From positions 1 to 55,059 of the forward strand of contig JAKBBN010000011.1 in assembly GCA_021808485.1 (NCBI GenBank): a DNA stretch of 55,059 nucleotides. Direction: 5' to 3'. Shown in pieces: positions 43,117 to 52,025 of this stretch. Positions within the stretch are counted from its first letter, which is position 1; every line of letters starts with the position of its first letter. The notes under the pieces were generated by a model. That model did not search any database. It saw only the letters and a list, made by a program, of their open reading frames with translations, and was not told where the DNA came from. This stretch comes from Planctomycetota bacterium. Its GTDB lineage: Bacteria; Planctomycetota; Phycisphaerae; WQYP01. The translations under genes and the position numbers were made by a program.

Positions 43117-44214
43117 ATGAAAAACGGTAAGCGACAATCAATCGGCTTTACGCTTATTGAATTACTTGTTGTGATCAGCATTATTGCGTTGCTGATTGCG
43201 CTACTGCTGCCGGCGTTGTCCCGCGCCCGACTGGCCGCCGAATCCACCGTTTGCCTATCCAATGTCCGACAGCTGACGCTTGCGGAGGTGGAGTTTTCCC
43301 AGCAGCACAACGGTTTTATTCAGCCGGATACGGATTCGGGCATCATGAAATACACGCTTACGCCGGATGCCGATCACACCATGTTTTCGTACCGCTATCA
43401 ATGGTACAACCCGGTTACCCATCAATATCAGAACACGGGTGGGGCCGTGCTGAACGACTGGGCCAGCGCCCTGGTACCATTTCTGGGCGGCCAAAGTGAC
43501 CAGAGTTTCATGAATTTCGGGAATAACGGCGCAGGTTCGAAGGTATTTCTCTGCCCAAGCGACCCCACCATATCCGACCAATACCCCGGCTATCAGTTGT
43601 TTAATAACCTGCAGGTCGGCAACGGAACCGGCAGTACCAATGAACCGACGCCGGCCGGGTATCCGGGCTATTTTCAGGGCTATTATCCCGTGTCTTATGG
43701 AATCAACGCGGATATTGCGTCGGCGAAATACAACGGCGCCTATGGAGCGTTTAACCCGGGTTGGGGATTTCAGATCCCCGCGGGACCTACCGCTGCGGAT
43801 GGTCTTACCGCTCCTTGGGGCTGCCGCCTGACCGGTATTCCCATGCCCTCAAAAACGCTGTTGTTCGCCGATTGCGGCGTGCGGCCCAATCCCGGCGGGC
43901 AGGATGCTCAAGGCAGCAACGGCCTGTTTTATTGTGATGAAACTTATTACACCACCGCGTTCGATACCGGCGCGGGTATTGCGCCAGGCGTTAACTTATG
44001 CAGTTTGCAGGCTGTCGCCGATGACTCGGCTCTCCGGGATCGCATTCCGATGGCGCCGTCGGCCCTGCCGCTGCCGGCCAGCGATAAGAACATCGGACTT
44101 GGTTTTGACCGTCATGGCGATCACATTAACGTGGGATTTGTGGATGGCCATGCCGCGGCTGTGACGCCGTCGGATTTCAATAATGTTATGGTTTCGCCAT
44201 ACGGCGGCGGCTGA
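43117..44214 (+). CDS. Type II secretion pseudopilin-like protein, H-X9-DG
   Basis: 365 residues with AAGGAG 8 bases before the [22 protein letters not shown] is a prepilin N-methylation motif with Gly before the cleavage site and Glu at mature position 5. The C-terminus has [17 protein letters not shown], the H-X9-DG motif of planctomycete prepilin-type proteins. Many paralogues occur per genome in this group, often beside secreted or PEP-CTERM proteins. It could act in a secretion pseudopilus or as a membrane-anchored surface protein. It directly follows the amylase gene (18-base gap), so they are likely cotranscribed. The middle part, with several Tyr/Gly/Pro-rich turns, is of unknown role. 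Confidence 0.9.
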   Translation: MKNGKRQSIGFTLIELLVVISIIALLIALLLPALSRARLAAESTVCLSNVRQLTLAEVEFSQQHNGFIQPDTDSGIMKYTLTPDADHTMFSYRYQWYNPVTHQYQNTGGAVLNDWASALVPFLGGQSDQSFMNFGNNGAGSKVFLCPSDPTISDQYPGYQLFNNLQVGNGTGSTNEPTPAGYPGYFQGYYPVSYGINADIASAKYNGAYGAFNPGWGFQIPAGPTAADGLTAPWGCRLTGIPMPSKTLLFADCGVRPNPGGQDAQGSNGLFYCDETYYTTAFDTGAGIAPGVNLCSLQAVADDSALRDRIPMAPSALPLPASDKNIGLGFDRHGDHINVGFVDGHAAAVTPSDFNNVMVSPYGGG

Positions 44215-44399
44215 CGCTGTGCGGCGCAAATTCAGTCCACCACCACCCTGGGAGGGGGGCAGGGTCGGAAGATTTTGCCCTCTTTCCCCCGCACTCTTAA
44301 CGACCGATTCAGGCCCGCCGCCATGCAATATTAAAGCGGCCGGAATGCGGGAAAAAGTCATTGTAATATGGCGGTGTCTGCGCTGCATGCGGCAATTGT

Positions 44400-45143
44400 T
44401 CAGCCGCTGGCGGCGAAGGCGCCGATCCGGGTGGGCAGCATTTCACCGCGGCGCAATTCATGGAAGAACAGATCAAGATAATGACGCAGCCGGCGATTGG
44501 GATCGTCCAATTGACCGCCAAAATGGCGATTCGGGTCCTTATAAATCAGCCGCACGGGGTGTTCTTCAATTGTCAGGCCGGCGTGGACCGCTCGAACCCA
44601 GAATTGCATGGGGAAAGCGTAACCGCGCTCAGTCAGCCGCAAATCCATCATTGCCCGGGTGCGATGGGCTTTAAACCCGCAAAAGCTGTCGGTCAAGTCC
44701 AGATTAAGATTGCGGTTAATGACCTGTGTCATGAGCATGTTGATAACCCGGCGATCGGCCGGTGGGTCCCCATCGCGCGGCAATTCGTGCATATAACGCG
44801 AGCCGCTGATGATGTCCGCCTGATTCAATTCCGCTTTGGTCAGAAACTCCGGAATTTTCGCCGGTTCGTGCTGCTGGTCGCAATCAATGGTGATCACCCA
44901 GTCGTAATGATGGCGGCCGGCGAAGGCAAACGCATCGATCAGGCTCTGTCCGTAGCCCATGTTGCGCCGGTGGCGGAGCACCTCGATACCGTCGATCGTC
45001 GACAGGATATTGGGCGTGTCATCCGTTGAACCATCATCCACCACCAGAACATCCGCCGATGGCGAATGCTGGAGGATAGAGCCAAGCACATTTTTAACGT
45101 GCCGCTGCTCATTAAAAACCGGTACCGCTACAAGGAATTTCAT
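44400..45143 (-). CDS. Family 2 glycosyltransferase
   Basis: 247 residues. N-terminal GT-A core: FLVAVPVFNEQRHVKNVL, VLVVDDGSTDDTP and WVITIDCDQQHEP, where the DCD triplet is the metal-binding DxD. GSRYMHELPRDGD and SFCGFKAHRTRAMMDL match dolichyl-phosphate mannosyltransferase/polyprenyl-glycosyltransferase types. There is no C-terminal membrane domain, so it is a short soluble or peripheral version that would use a nucleotide sugar and perhaps a polyprenyl-phosphate acceptor. Convergent with the pseudopilin gene; probably unrelated to the amylase regulon. Confidence 0.9.
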   Translation of the reverse strand: MKFLVAVPVFNEQRHVKNVLGSILQHSPSADVLVVDDGSTDDTPNILSTIDGIEVLRHRRNMGYGQSLIDAFAFAGRHHYDWVITIDCDQQHEPAKIPEFLTKAELNQADIISGSRYMHELPRDGDPPADRRVINMLMTQVINRNLNLDLTDSFCGFKAHRTRAMMDLRLTERGYAFPMQFWVRAVHAGLTIEEHPVRLIYKDPNRHFGGQLDDPNRRLRHYLDLFFHELRRGEMLPTRIGAFAASG

Positions 45144-45222
45144 CGTTTTATTACAACAACCTTTCGCACGATTATCGTAGGAGCGTCGCGGCGCAAGTCA
45201 AGGATGATTGACCGTTCGCCGA

Positions 45223-46371
45223 TCATCCCCGTTTTCCGCGGTCGGACCGGTTCGCGGACTGCTGCGCGGCGCCTGCCCACACGTGGCGGGCGGCGCGACG
45301 ATATTGCGGTGGATAATGCGCCAGCACCTGTTCCGAAACACCAAGTGCGTCCGCGGCGTGCCAACCCCATCGCGGATCATCCAGAAACGCCCGGGCCATC
45401 GCCACCATATCCGCCTCGCCTGCGGCAATTATTTCTTCCGCCTGGTGAGGCGTTGCAATCATGCCGACGGCCCGCGTGGCAATTCCCGTTTCCTGTTTGA
45501 TTTTATGCGCCAGATGCACCTGGTAGCCCGGTCCAACGGGAATTTCCGCGTGCGGCACCAGTCCGCCGGATGAAACACAGACGTAATCGTAAGACATCGC
45601 CTTAAGCTTTTGGGTGAATTTGACGGCATCATCCGGGGTCCAGCCGCCGGGAGTCCAGTCCGTACCGGTGATCCGCATGCCCAAAATCACATGGGGTGGC
45701 ACCGCGGCACGCACCGCGGCGGCAACCTGAAGTGGGAAGCGCATGGCGTTCTCAAGATTGCCGCCGAAGTCGTCCGTCCGCTGATTGCTCAGAGGTGAAA
45801 GAAATTGATGCAGCAGGTAACCGTGTGTTCCGTGAAGTTCCACGGCGTCAAAGCCGATGTCCACGGCATGGCGGGCGGCGGTGGCAAAGGCCTCCAGGAC
45901 CGCCTGCATTTGGTGGACGCTGAGAGGTTCCGGCGCCGGCCAATGCGTGTCAAAAGGAACCGCCGAAGGGGCCACGGTTTGCCATGGATCTTCACCGGGT
46001 TGCAGCGGGCCGTGCTTTTGTGCCCAGGGAATATGCGTGGAGCCTTTGCGCCCGGCATGGGCGAGTTGTATCCCGAACTTGGCCGGTCCGGCAAGCCGAC
46101 GGACCCGAGTCATGACATCCGCCAGCGTTTGCACGCACTCGTCGGAATACAGTCCAAGGCATTGATGGGTGATCCGCCCGCGTCTTTCAACGGCTGTTGC
46201 TTCCAGCATGACCAGCCCGGCGCCGGAATAACCCAACTGCGAGAGGTGCTGGTAATGCCAGTCCGCGGCGGCGCCGTCATTCGCGGAATACTGGCACATG
46301 GGTGCGACAACAATACGGTTTACGAGAGTCTGTTGTCCTAATTTGATCGGTGAAAAAAGCCTGCTGTTCAT
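45223..46371 (-). CDS. Old Yellow Enzyme-family NADH:flavin oxidoreductase (YqjM-like)
   Basis: 382 residues from the ATG at 46371 (GGCAGGG upstream); another ATG at 46389 is possible. LFSPIKLGQQTLVNRIVVAPMCQYSA is the family N-terminus, with the Cys (MCQYS) that in YqjM modulates the flavin. ELHGTHGYLLHQFLSPLSNQRTDDFGG holds the substrate-binding HxxH-type and FMN contacts, and later DYVCVSSGGLVPH and ARAFLDDPRWGWHAADALG complete the barrel. It should reduce activated C=C bonds using NADPH. Divergent from the TetR-regulated efflux operon; the palindrome in between might influence both sides. Confidence 0.92.
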   Translation of the reverse strand: MNSRLFSPIKLGQQTLVNRIVVAPMCQYSANDGAAADWHYQHLSQLGYSGAGLVMLEATAVERRGRITHQCLGLYSDECVQTLADVMTRVRRLAGPAKFGIQLAHAGRKGSTHIPWAQKHGPLQPGEDPWQTVAPSAVPFDTHWPAPEPLSVHQMQAVLEAFATAARHAVDIGFDAVELHGTHGYLLHQFLSPLSNQRTDDFGGNLENAMRFPLQVAAAVRAAVPPHVILGMRITGTDWTPGGWTPDDAVKFTQKLKAMSYDYVCVSSGGLVPHAEIPVGPGYQVHLAHKIKQETGIATRAVGMIATPHQAEEIIAAGEADMVAMARAFLDDPRWGWHAADALGVSEQVLAHYPPQYRRAARHVWAGAAQQSANRSDRGKRG

Positions 46372-46481
46372 AACGCCCTGCCGGATCATACATTTATGTT
46401 CGCCTATGTTCGCCGCCCGCAGCGGCTTTGACGGTTAATTTATAGGGCGACTGGATGAAATAATCAAATAATCATTTTAAC

Positions 46482-46510
46482 TTGACATTTCAAATGGTCA
46501 TTTGAATAAT
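46482..46510 (+). promoter_or_regulatory. Promoter of the efflux operon
   Basis: TTGACA (46482-46487), 17 bases, AATAAT (46505-46510). The palindrome at 46489-46506 fills the spacer. Start of transcription is expected near 46517, about 40 bases before the tetR start. Confidence 0.65.
46489..46506. promoter_or_regulatory. TetR-type operator in efflux promoter
   Basis: TTCAAATG-GT-CATTTGAA: perfect 8-base arms around a 2-base centre, lying between -35 and -10. The TetR-family product encoded just downstream is the likely ligand-sensitive binder. Confidence 0.65.
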
Positions 46511-46555
46511 AGAACCAGTTGATGGCCATTCGGATGCGGACTGCCGGTCAGTTCC

Positions 46556-47413
46556 ATGCCGGGTGATGGACGGTGTGTATTGGGGTTCCAGGACGTGTCG
46601 CCCGCTTTTCCCGCAAATTCCAATGATTCCAGCGGTCCGGCGGCTTCGCCGGAGTCGGGTTCCGATCGCCGGACGGCCGAACATCCCGAAGCCGAGCGGG
46701 ATTCCACCCGTTGCCGGCTGCTGCTTGCGGCCGGTGAGGCGTTTGCGGAGCATGGGTTTCATAACGCCACGGTTGGGATGATCTGCAAAGCGGCCGGGGC
46801 CAATATTGCCGCGGTGAATTATTATTTTGGCAGCAAGGAAAAGCTGTATGAGGAAGCGATTAAATTCGGTCGCAGCAGTTGTCCGCATTCGCGTCTCCTG
46901 GAGTCGGACGAATTAAGCGCCATGGAGCCTCGGGCGGCTTTGCGGGCATTTATTGATGCATATATCCGCACGTTATTGCGGAAAGACGAACACCAGTGGC
47001 ACTCCAAAATTATCTGCCGCGAGCTTGCCGAGCCCACGCCGGCGCTTGATACGTTCATCCGCGAGGTTGTGCGATTGCGCCGCAAACGGCTGGGGGATAT
47101 AATCCACCGGCTGGTCGGCTCTCCATTGCCGGCCCGGCAGACTGACTTGGTCATTGAAAGCATTATTGCCCAGGGGCAGTTTTATTACCGTTGCCGGCCC
47201 ATATTGCTTCGGATGCGCGGCAAGGGGCATTTCGACGAACAGGAAATGACTGAAATTGTGGACCATATTACCGCATTTTCGCTGGGGGGAATCGGGACAA
47301 TTGCGGCTCAAAGGCCCGGCGGTACGCACCCGGCTGATGGGGGTGGGGCTGAAGCTGATCCGCCGGCTCGCCCGGCGGCGAGTCGCGTCGGAAGTCCCCG
47401 TACACGCAAATAA
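46556..47413 (+). CDS. TetR/AcrR-family regulator
   Basis: 285 residues from the ATG at 46556; no strong ribosome site is visible and other starts are possible because the first 50 residues are polar and low-complexity. The helix-turn-helix is LLAAGEAFAEHGFHNATVGMICKAAGANIAAVNYYFGSKEKLYEE in pattern: A-F-AEHGF, T-V-M-I-CKAAG and NYYFGSKE are the family hallmarks. The C-terminal domain (LIARxGQFYYRC-like IIAQGQFYYRC) resembles CerR/DUF1956-type regulators. It is the first gene of the efflux set, so autoregulation through the palindrome at 46489 is likely. The last 40 residues are Pro/Gly/Ala-rich. Confidence 0.88.
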   Translation: MPGDGRCVLGFQDVSPAFPANSNDSSGPAASPESGSDRRTAEHPEAERDSTRCRLLLAAGEAFAEHGFHNATVGMICKAAGANIAAVNYYFGSKEKLYEEAIKFGRSSCPHSRLLESDELSAMEPRAALRAFIDAYIRTLLRKDEHQWHSKIICRELAEPTPALDTFIREVVRLRRKRLGDIIHRLVGSPLPARQTDLVIESIIAQGQFYYRCRPILLRMRGKGHFDEQEMTEIVDHITAFSLGGIGTIAAQRPGGTHPADGGGAEADPPARPAASRVGSPRTRK

Positions 47414-47523
47414 CCGGAATGGGCAATTGGTATGCCGCAGGGCATCGGGCTGAATGTCGGAATCGGATCCGCAGGCTGTACAGAAATGATCAAAACAGGG
47501 CGGTTAAAACCAGGAGTCGTAAG

Positions 47524-48921
47524 ATGAGTGCCAGTTCATCAACAGGAAGCGGAGTTCGTGCTGGGGCCGCGGCTCCTGTCAGCGGGGTGGAAGCATCCCC
47601 GCCCCGTCCCGCGCCGACCAACGGCATGAGTAAGCGGAAAAGGATATTTCTGGTCGGGGGGGGGCTTCTGCTGCTGCTGGGGCTGGTGTTTGGTATCCCG
47701 TGGTACCTGCATGCGGAGAAATATGTTTCGACGGATGATGCGTTTGTGCAGGCTCATGTGGTGATGATTGCCCCGCAGATTGCCGCGCCGGTGTTGCGGG
47801 TGAAAGTGCTGGATAACCAGGTTGTAAAAAAGGGGCAGGTTCTCGTAACGCTTGACCCGCGCAATTATCAGGTCCGGGTGGAACAAATCGAGGCGCAGAT
47901 CGCCGCGGCGAAATCCGCGGCTGCCGGCGGGAAATTTGATCTTTCGCTGGTGAACAAGACATCCAATGCGGCGTATCTGCAGGCCAAGGCTCAGGTGGCG
48001 ATGGCCGAGGCGAACGCGGCCGCCGCCAGAGCCGGCATTGCCCAGTCGCAAAGCGCCCTGGCTCAAGCCCGGGCGCAGGTGCTCGCCGCCGCCGCGGATG
48101 TGGCCGGTGCGGCCGCACAGGTGATTGCCGACCGGGCGCAGGCGTTGAAGGCCGTTGACGATTACAAGCGTTATGCATCACTGCTCAAGACGGGCGATGT
48201 CACGCCGATTCAGGTGGAAAGCTATCGCGCCGCCGCCGCGACTGCATCCGCCAACGTTACCGCGGCGAAAAAGAATGTGCTCGCAAAACAGGCGGCGCTG
48301 GCGCAATCACGGGCGGGGGTATTCGCCGCGCAGCAATCCGTTGTTGCCGCCAAAGCCCAGCTTACGCAGGCTTTGGCCGGATTGCACAAGTCTGTCGCCC
48401 AGCTGGCGGCGGTAAATGTTGTTCCGGAGCAGGTCGGCCGCAGCAACAGCCAGTTCAAGAGTCAGACGGCGCAAGTTACGGAACTCGAAGCGGAATTGAA
48501 ACAGGCCAGGTTGAACCTCTCGTATTGCGTGATTACCGCCCCGGCAAGCGGTTATGTGACGCAGAAGGCCGTGGAACCGGGAGATTACGTCACATCCGGC
48601 CAGACTCTGCTGAACATCGTGCGCCCCAACATGTGGGTCATCGCCAATTTCAAGGAAACCGCCCTGACGTACATGAAACCCGGCGACCCGGCCACGATAT
48701 CCATTGATGCGTACCCATCGGATACGTTTCACGGATACGTGCAGAGTATTCAGGCCGGCACCGGGGCCGCTTTCAGCCTGCTGCCGCCGGAAAACGCGAC
48801 GGGCAATTATGTGAAAGTTGTGCAGAGGGTGCCGGTCAAGATTCTGTTTAAGAATCTGCCGAAGAAGATGCCGTATTTGGCCTCAGGCATGTCCGCGGTT
48901 CCCGAGGTAAAGGTGCGATGA
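47524..48921 (+). CDS. HlyD/EmrA-family efflux adaptor
   Basis: 465 residues from the ATG at 47524 (AGGAG 7 bases upstream). A Pro/Ala-rich cytoplasmic stretch is followed by one membrane helix (IFLVGGGLLLLLGLVFGIPWYL, about 40-60). EKYVSTDDAFVQAHVVMIAP is the EmrA-type biotinyl-lipoyl-like start. A very long Ala/Gln-rich coiled coil follows (about 150-310), then LSYCVITAPASGYVTQKAVEPG and VIANFKETALTYMKPGD, the barrel region. This adaptor links the inner-membrane pump to TolC. It overlaps the next gene by 4 bases. Confidence 0.93.
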   Translation: MSASSSTGSGVRAGAAAPVSGVEASPPRPAPTNGMSKRKRIFLVGGGLLLLLGLVFGIPWYLHAEKYVSTDDAFVQAHVVMIAPQIAAPVLRVKVLDNQVVKKGQVLVTLDPRNYQVRVEQIEAQIAAAKSAAAGGKFDLSLVNKTSNAAYLQAKAQVAMAEANAAAARAGIAQSQSALAQARAQVLAAAADVAGAAAQVIADRAQALKAVDDYKRYASLLKTGDVTPIQVESYRAAAATASANVTAAKKNVLAKQAALAQSRAGVFAAQQSVVAAKAQLTQALAGLHKSVAQLAAVNVVPEQVGRSNSQFKSQTAQVTELEAELKQARLNLSYCVITAPASGYVTQKAVEPGDYVTSGQTLLNIVRPNMWVIANFKETALTYMKPGDPATISIDAYPSDTFHGYVQSIQAGTGAAFSLLPPENATGNYVKVVQRVPVKILFKNLPKKMPYLASGMSAVPEVKVR

Positions 48922-50519
48922 GCGTATCGGGTGCATCGATTGACAGGGCGGTGGCCATGAACCGGCCGATGGCGGTAAGCCCGTGGTTTATCGGGCCGCT
49001 GGTGGCCATGGCCGCGTTTATGGAGGTCCTTGATACCACCATTGCCAACGTGGCGCTGCCGCACATTGCGGGCAATATGGCCGTGACCGTGGATGAAAGC
49101 ACCTGGGTGCTGACAAGCTACCTTGTGGCCAATGCAATCGTACTGCCGCTCAACGGCTTTTTTTCCGCGGTGTTCGGGCGGAAGCGATACTTCATGGGAT
49201 GCATGATGCTTTTTACCGTAAGCTCATTGCTGGTGGGCTTGGCGCCAAGTTTCCCGATTTTGCTGATCTGCCGGGTTTTGCAGGGACTGGGGGGCGGCGG
49301 ACTGCAACCCGGCGCCCAGGCTATCCTGCGGGATTCCTTTCCACGGGAACAGATCGGCACGGCCATGGCGGTGTACGGTATTGTGGTGGTGGTGAGTCCG
49401 GTGCTGGGGCCGGTTCTCGGCGGATGGATTACGGACAATTATTCATGGCGATGGTGCTTCCTTATAAATGTGCCTATCGGCATATTTACGCTGCTGGGGC
49501 TTTTTACGCTCCTGGAAGACCCGCCGCATCAGCGCCGGGTTAAAATCCGTGAAACCGGCATCGACTATATCGGGCTGGGCCTGGTTTCTTTAGGCCTGGC
49601 CTGCCTTCAGATCATGATGGACCGGGGACAGGATGCGGACTGGTTTGCCTCGCCGACGATTTGCGTGCTGGCGGTGCTGGCCGGTCTGGGATTAACCGCC
49701 GGCTTTATCTGGGAATGGTATGAGCCGCACCCCATAATTAATTTCCGGCTTCTGGCGGATCGCAATTTCGGTTTTGCCACGCTGGGCATGTTTATCTTCG
49801 GGGCGGTGCTTTACTCCACTACCACGCTGCTCCCTTTGATGGTGCAGACGCTGATGGGTTACGACGCCCGTGACGCCGGCATGGTGCTGGCGCCGGGCGG
49901 CGTCGTGGTGTTCTGCCTGATGCCGCTGGTGGGCTTTCTGGTGCCGCGCGTGCAGACGCGCTGGCTGGTGGTATTCGGCATTCTGGTGAACGTCGTTGCG
50001 CTGCTGTTGATGGGGGGGTTGAACTTATCCGCGGATTATTCCGCGCTGGCATGGTGCCGCGCTGTACAGGGATTGGGATTGGCATTTTTATTTGTGCCGT
50101 TTAATACGGCGGCTTTTGCCTTCGTGCCGCGCGACCGGATTTCGGATGCGTCGGGCATTTTGAATCTGGCCCGCAACATCGGCGGAAGCGTGGGTATATC
50201 CGCGGCCGCGGCGTTTGTGGCGAATTCCGCCCAAGAGCAGCAGAATTTTCTGGTCGCGCACGTTTCCCGGACAAATCCTGTTTATATGAACACGCTGCGG
50301 CATTTGACGGGGTCGCTGGCGCATATGGGGCTGTCGGCGGGACATGCCCTGGCCGTTGCCGAAGCGTTGATATTTGCGAAATTGCGCGGTCAGGCATCCA
50401 TGCTGGGATATATAGACGCCTATCATGATCTGGCCATACTGTTTTTGCTGGTCGTGCCGATTGCCATGTTGCTGCGAACGCCGAGTTTTCGTGAGAAGCC
50501 GGTACAGGTCACGGAATGA
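48918..50519 (+). CDS. DHA2 family drug:H+ antiporter (EmrB/QacA-like)
   Basis: 533 residues, ATGA overlap with the adaptor gene. About 14 membrane helices. MEVLDTTIANVALPHIAGN is the motif D1 of the 14-helix DHA2 family, GRKRYFMGCMMLF motif A, and YGIVVVVSPVLGPVLGGWI motif C, which marks drug antiporters. It should export hydrophobic or weakly acidic compounds with the HlyD-like adaptor and the TolC-like protein. The C-terminal region (NFLVAHVSRTNPVYM) is a periplasmic loop and typical of EmrB. The next gene starts within 85 bases. Confidence 0.95.
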   Translation: MSVSGASIDRAVAMNRPMAVSPWFIGPLVAMAAFMEVLDTTIANVALPHIAGNMAVTVDESTWVLTSYLVANAIVLPLNGFFSAVFGRKRYFMGCMMLFTVSSLLVGLAPSFPILLICRVLQGLGGGGLQPGAQAILRDSFPREQIGTAMAVYGIVVVVSPVLGPVLGGWITDNYSWRWCFLINVPIGIFTLLGLFTLLEDPPHQRRVKIRETGIDYIGLGLVSLGLACLQIMMDRGQDADWFASPTICVLAVLAGLGLTAGFIWEWYEPHPIINFRLLADRNFGFATLGMFIFGAVLYSTTTLLPLMVQTLMGYDARDAGMVLAPGGVVVFCLMPLVGFLVPRVQTRWLVVFGILVNVVALLLMGGLNLSADYSALAWCRAVQGLGLAFLFVPFNTAAFAFVPRDRISDASGILNLARNIGGSVGISAAAAFVANSAQEQQNFLVAHVSRTNPVYMNTLRHLTGSLAHMGLSAGHALAVAEALIFAKLRGQASMLGYIDAYHDLAILFLLVVPIAMLLRTPSFREKPVQVTE

Positions 50520-50600
50520 TTGATGATAACTGATGCCGACCACACACAATTTGCCCCGGACACGGGCAGGAAGTCCGGCGGGAAGAACAAGGAGACTGGT

Positions 50601-52025
50601 ATGTTGACCGCAATTCATCGCAGAGTGCCAAAGATGGTGCTGTCCGCGGCCATGCTGGGGCTTGGCGCGGTGATGCTCACGGGATGCGTGAATCAGAAGT
50701 CGGAGATCGCGCATTACGACCGGATATTGCATGCGCATCCGGCCGCGACCCCTTCCCAGCTTGTGGTACCCCATGTACTGACATTATCCCACGCGATGAC
50801 GATGGCCAACAATAATAACGAACATCTGGCCATTGCCGGTGAAAACTATCTGCAGGCTTTGATCGCCCATGACCGGGCGTACGCCACATTCATGCCGACG
50901 GTAGGACTCCAACCGCAGGATTTTCAGCGCAAAGGGTTCAACGAGACGGGATTTCCCGGAATCGGCAATTTGTTTCAGACGCATTATTTTGATCTGCCGT
51001 TGCAGGCTCAGCTCAATCTGAATGTGCTGCGCGATGCCCGGGCCATTCAGGCGGCCGGCGCGGCGGCGGCACAGCAGAAGGCTTTGCTGCTGGATTTGCA
51101 GTCCAATCTGCTGCTGGAAGTCGCCCAGACCTACTATCGGGTGCTCAGCGAGCAGCGTTCCGTCCATGTGCTGCGGCGGACGTTGCGCGTCCAGAAGGCG
51201 AATGTGGCGTCCATGGAACGAAAGGAAAAAGCCGGCGTTGCGTTGCGGCTTTCCGTGCTGCAGAGTCAAGCGGATGAAGCCGCCACGCGCGTTCAACTTA
51301 CGACGGCAATCGGCAATGTAAGCAACGGCCGGGCCACTTTGGCTTATCTTATCGGCGCGCCGAGTCTTGCCGGGGCCGTGCTGGTGAGCCAGTTTAACCC
51401 TCCGCAGAAGATCGCCACCCTCGCCACTCTGGATCATACCGCACTGCTGGACCGCGAGGATTTGCGGGCGGCCGGCGATGCGGAAATTGTGGCCAAGCGC
51501 GGTGTTTCAGCGGCGGTCGCGGAATATTTTCCGACCGTGTCGCTGAATTTCAATACATTCCTTTACAAGGAAAGCTTCCCCAGCGACAGCTGGTGGAGCG
51601 GTTTATTCAGTGCCAATATTCCGATTTTTGAAGGCGGCATGATTTATCAGGACATCCGCAAATCCTGGTCGCAATTGCGCCAGGCCGCGCTCCAACGGCA
51701 GTTGCTGGCGCGGCATATTCTGGAAGAGGTGCGCATTGCCCGGCAAAACTGGAACACCAGTTGCAGCCTGGTGCGCAATTTACACACCGAATGGCGATCC
51801 GCACGAGCGGCGTGGCGGCAGGCCCAGCACTCATATAACGCGGGCCTGGCCACCAATCTGGATGTGATTACGGCACAGGATCGCGCGCTGTCGGCGCAGC
51901 TGGCGTATCAACAGGCCAGGTACACCAAGCGGTTGAATATGCTGAATTTGCTGCGGGCGACAGGGCGCCTTACGTGGCCGACGGTTCGGCGGCTGGCATC
52001 TGCGGAGAAGATCAAGCGACCCTGA
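50601..52025 (+). CDS. TolC-family outer membrane efflux lipoprotein
   Basis: 474 residues from the ATG at 50601 (AAGGAG 7 bases upstream). The signal peptide ends in the lipobox AVMLTGCVNQ, so Cys would be lipidated. Two repeats of the OEP domain follow: long helices (LSHAMTMANNNNEHLAIAGENYLQAL; LLEVAQTYYRVLSEQ) and later SWWSGLFSANIPIFEGG, RHILEEVRIARQNW and QHSYNAGLATNLDVITAQDRAL. This is the OprM/NodT-type channel that completes the tripartite pump. The 3' end overlaps the PPK2 gene on the other strand by 14 bases. Confidence 0.94.
   Translation: MLTAIHRRVPKMVLSAAMLGLGAVMLTGCVNQKSEIAHYDRILHAHPAATPSQLVVPHVLTLSHAMTMANNNNEHLAIAGENYLQALIAHDRAYATFMPTVGLQPQDFQRKGFNETGFPGIGNLFQTHYFDLPLQAQLNLNVLRDARAIQAAGAAAAQQKALLLDLQSNLLLEVAQTYYRVLSEQRSVHVLRRTLRVQKANVASMERKEKAGVALRLSVLQSQADEAATRVQLTTAIGNVSNGRATLAYLIGAPSLAGAVLVSQFNPPQKIATLATLDHTALLDREDLRAAGDAEIVAKRGVSAAVAEYFPTVSLNFNTFLYKESFPSDSWWSGLFSANIPIFEGGMIYQDIRKSWSQLRQAALQRQLLARHILEEVRIARQNWNTSCSLVRNLHTEWRSARAAWRQAQHSYNAGLATNLDVITAQDRALSAQLAYQQARYTKRLNMLNLLRATGRLTWPTVRRLASAEKIKRP

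Noticed and set aside
44215..44399. G-rich stretch between pseudopilin and glycosyltransferase as terminator or G-quadruplex
   Set aside because: Pairing of the G and C runs needs bulges and a long loop, and G tracts are irregular; the support is too weak.
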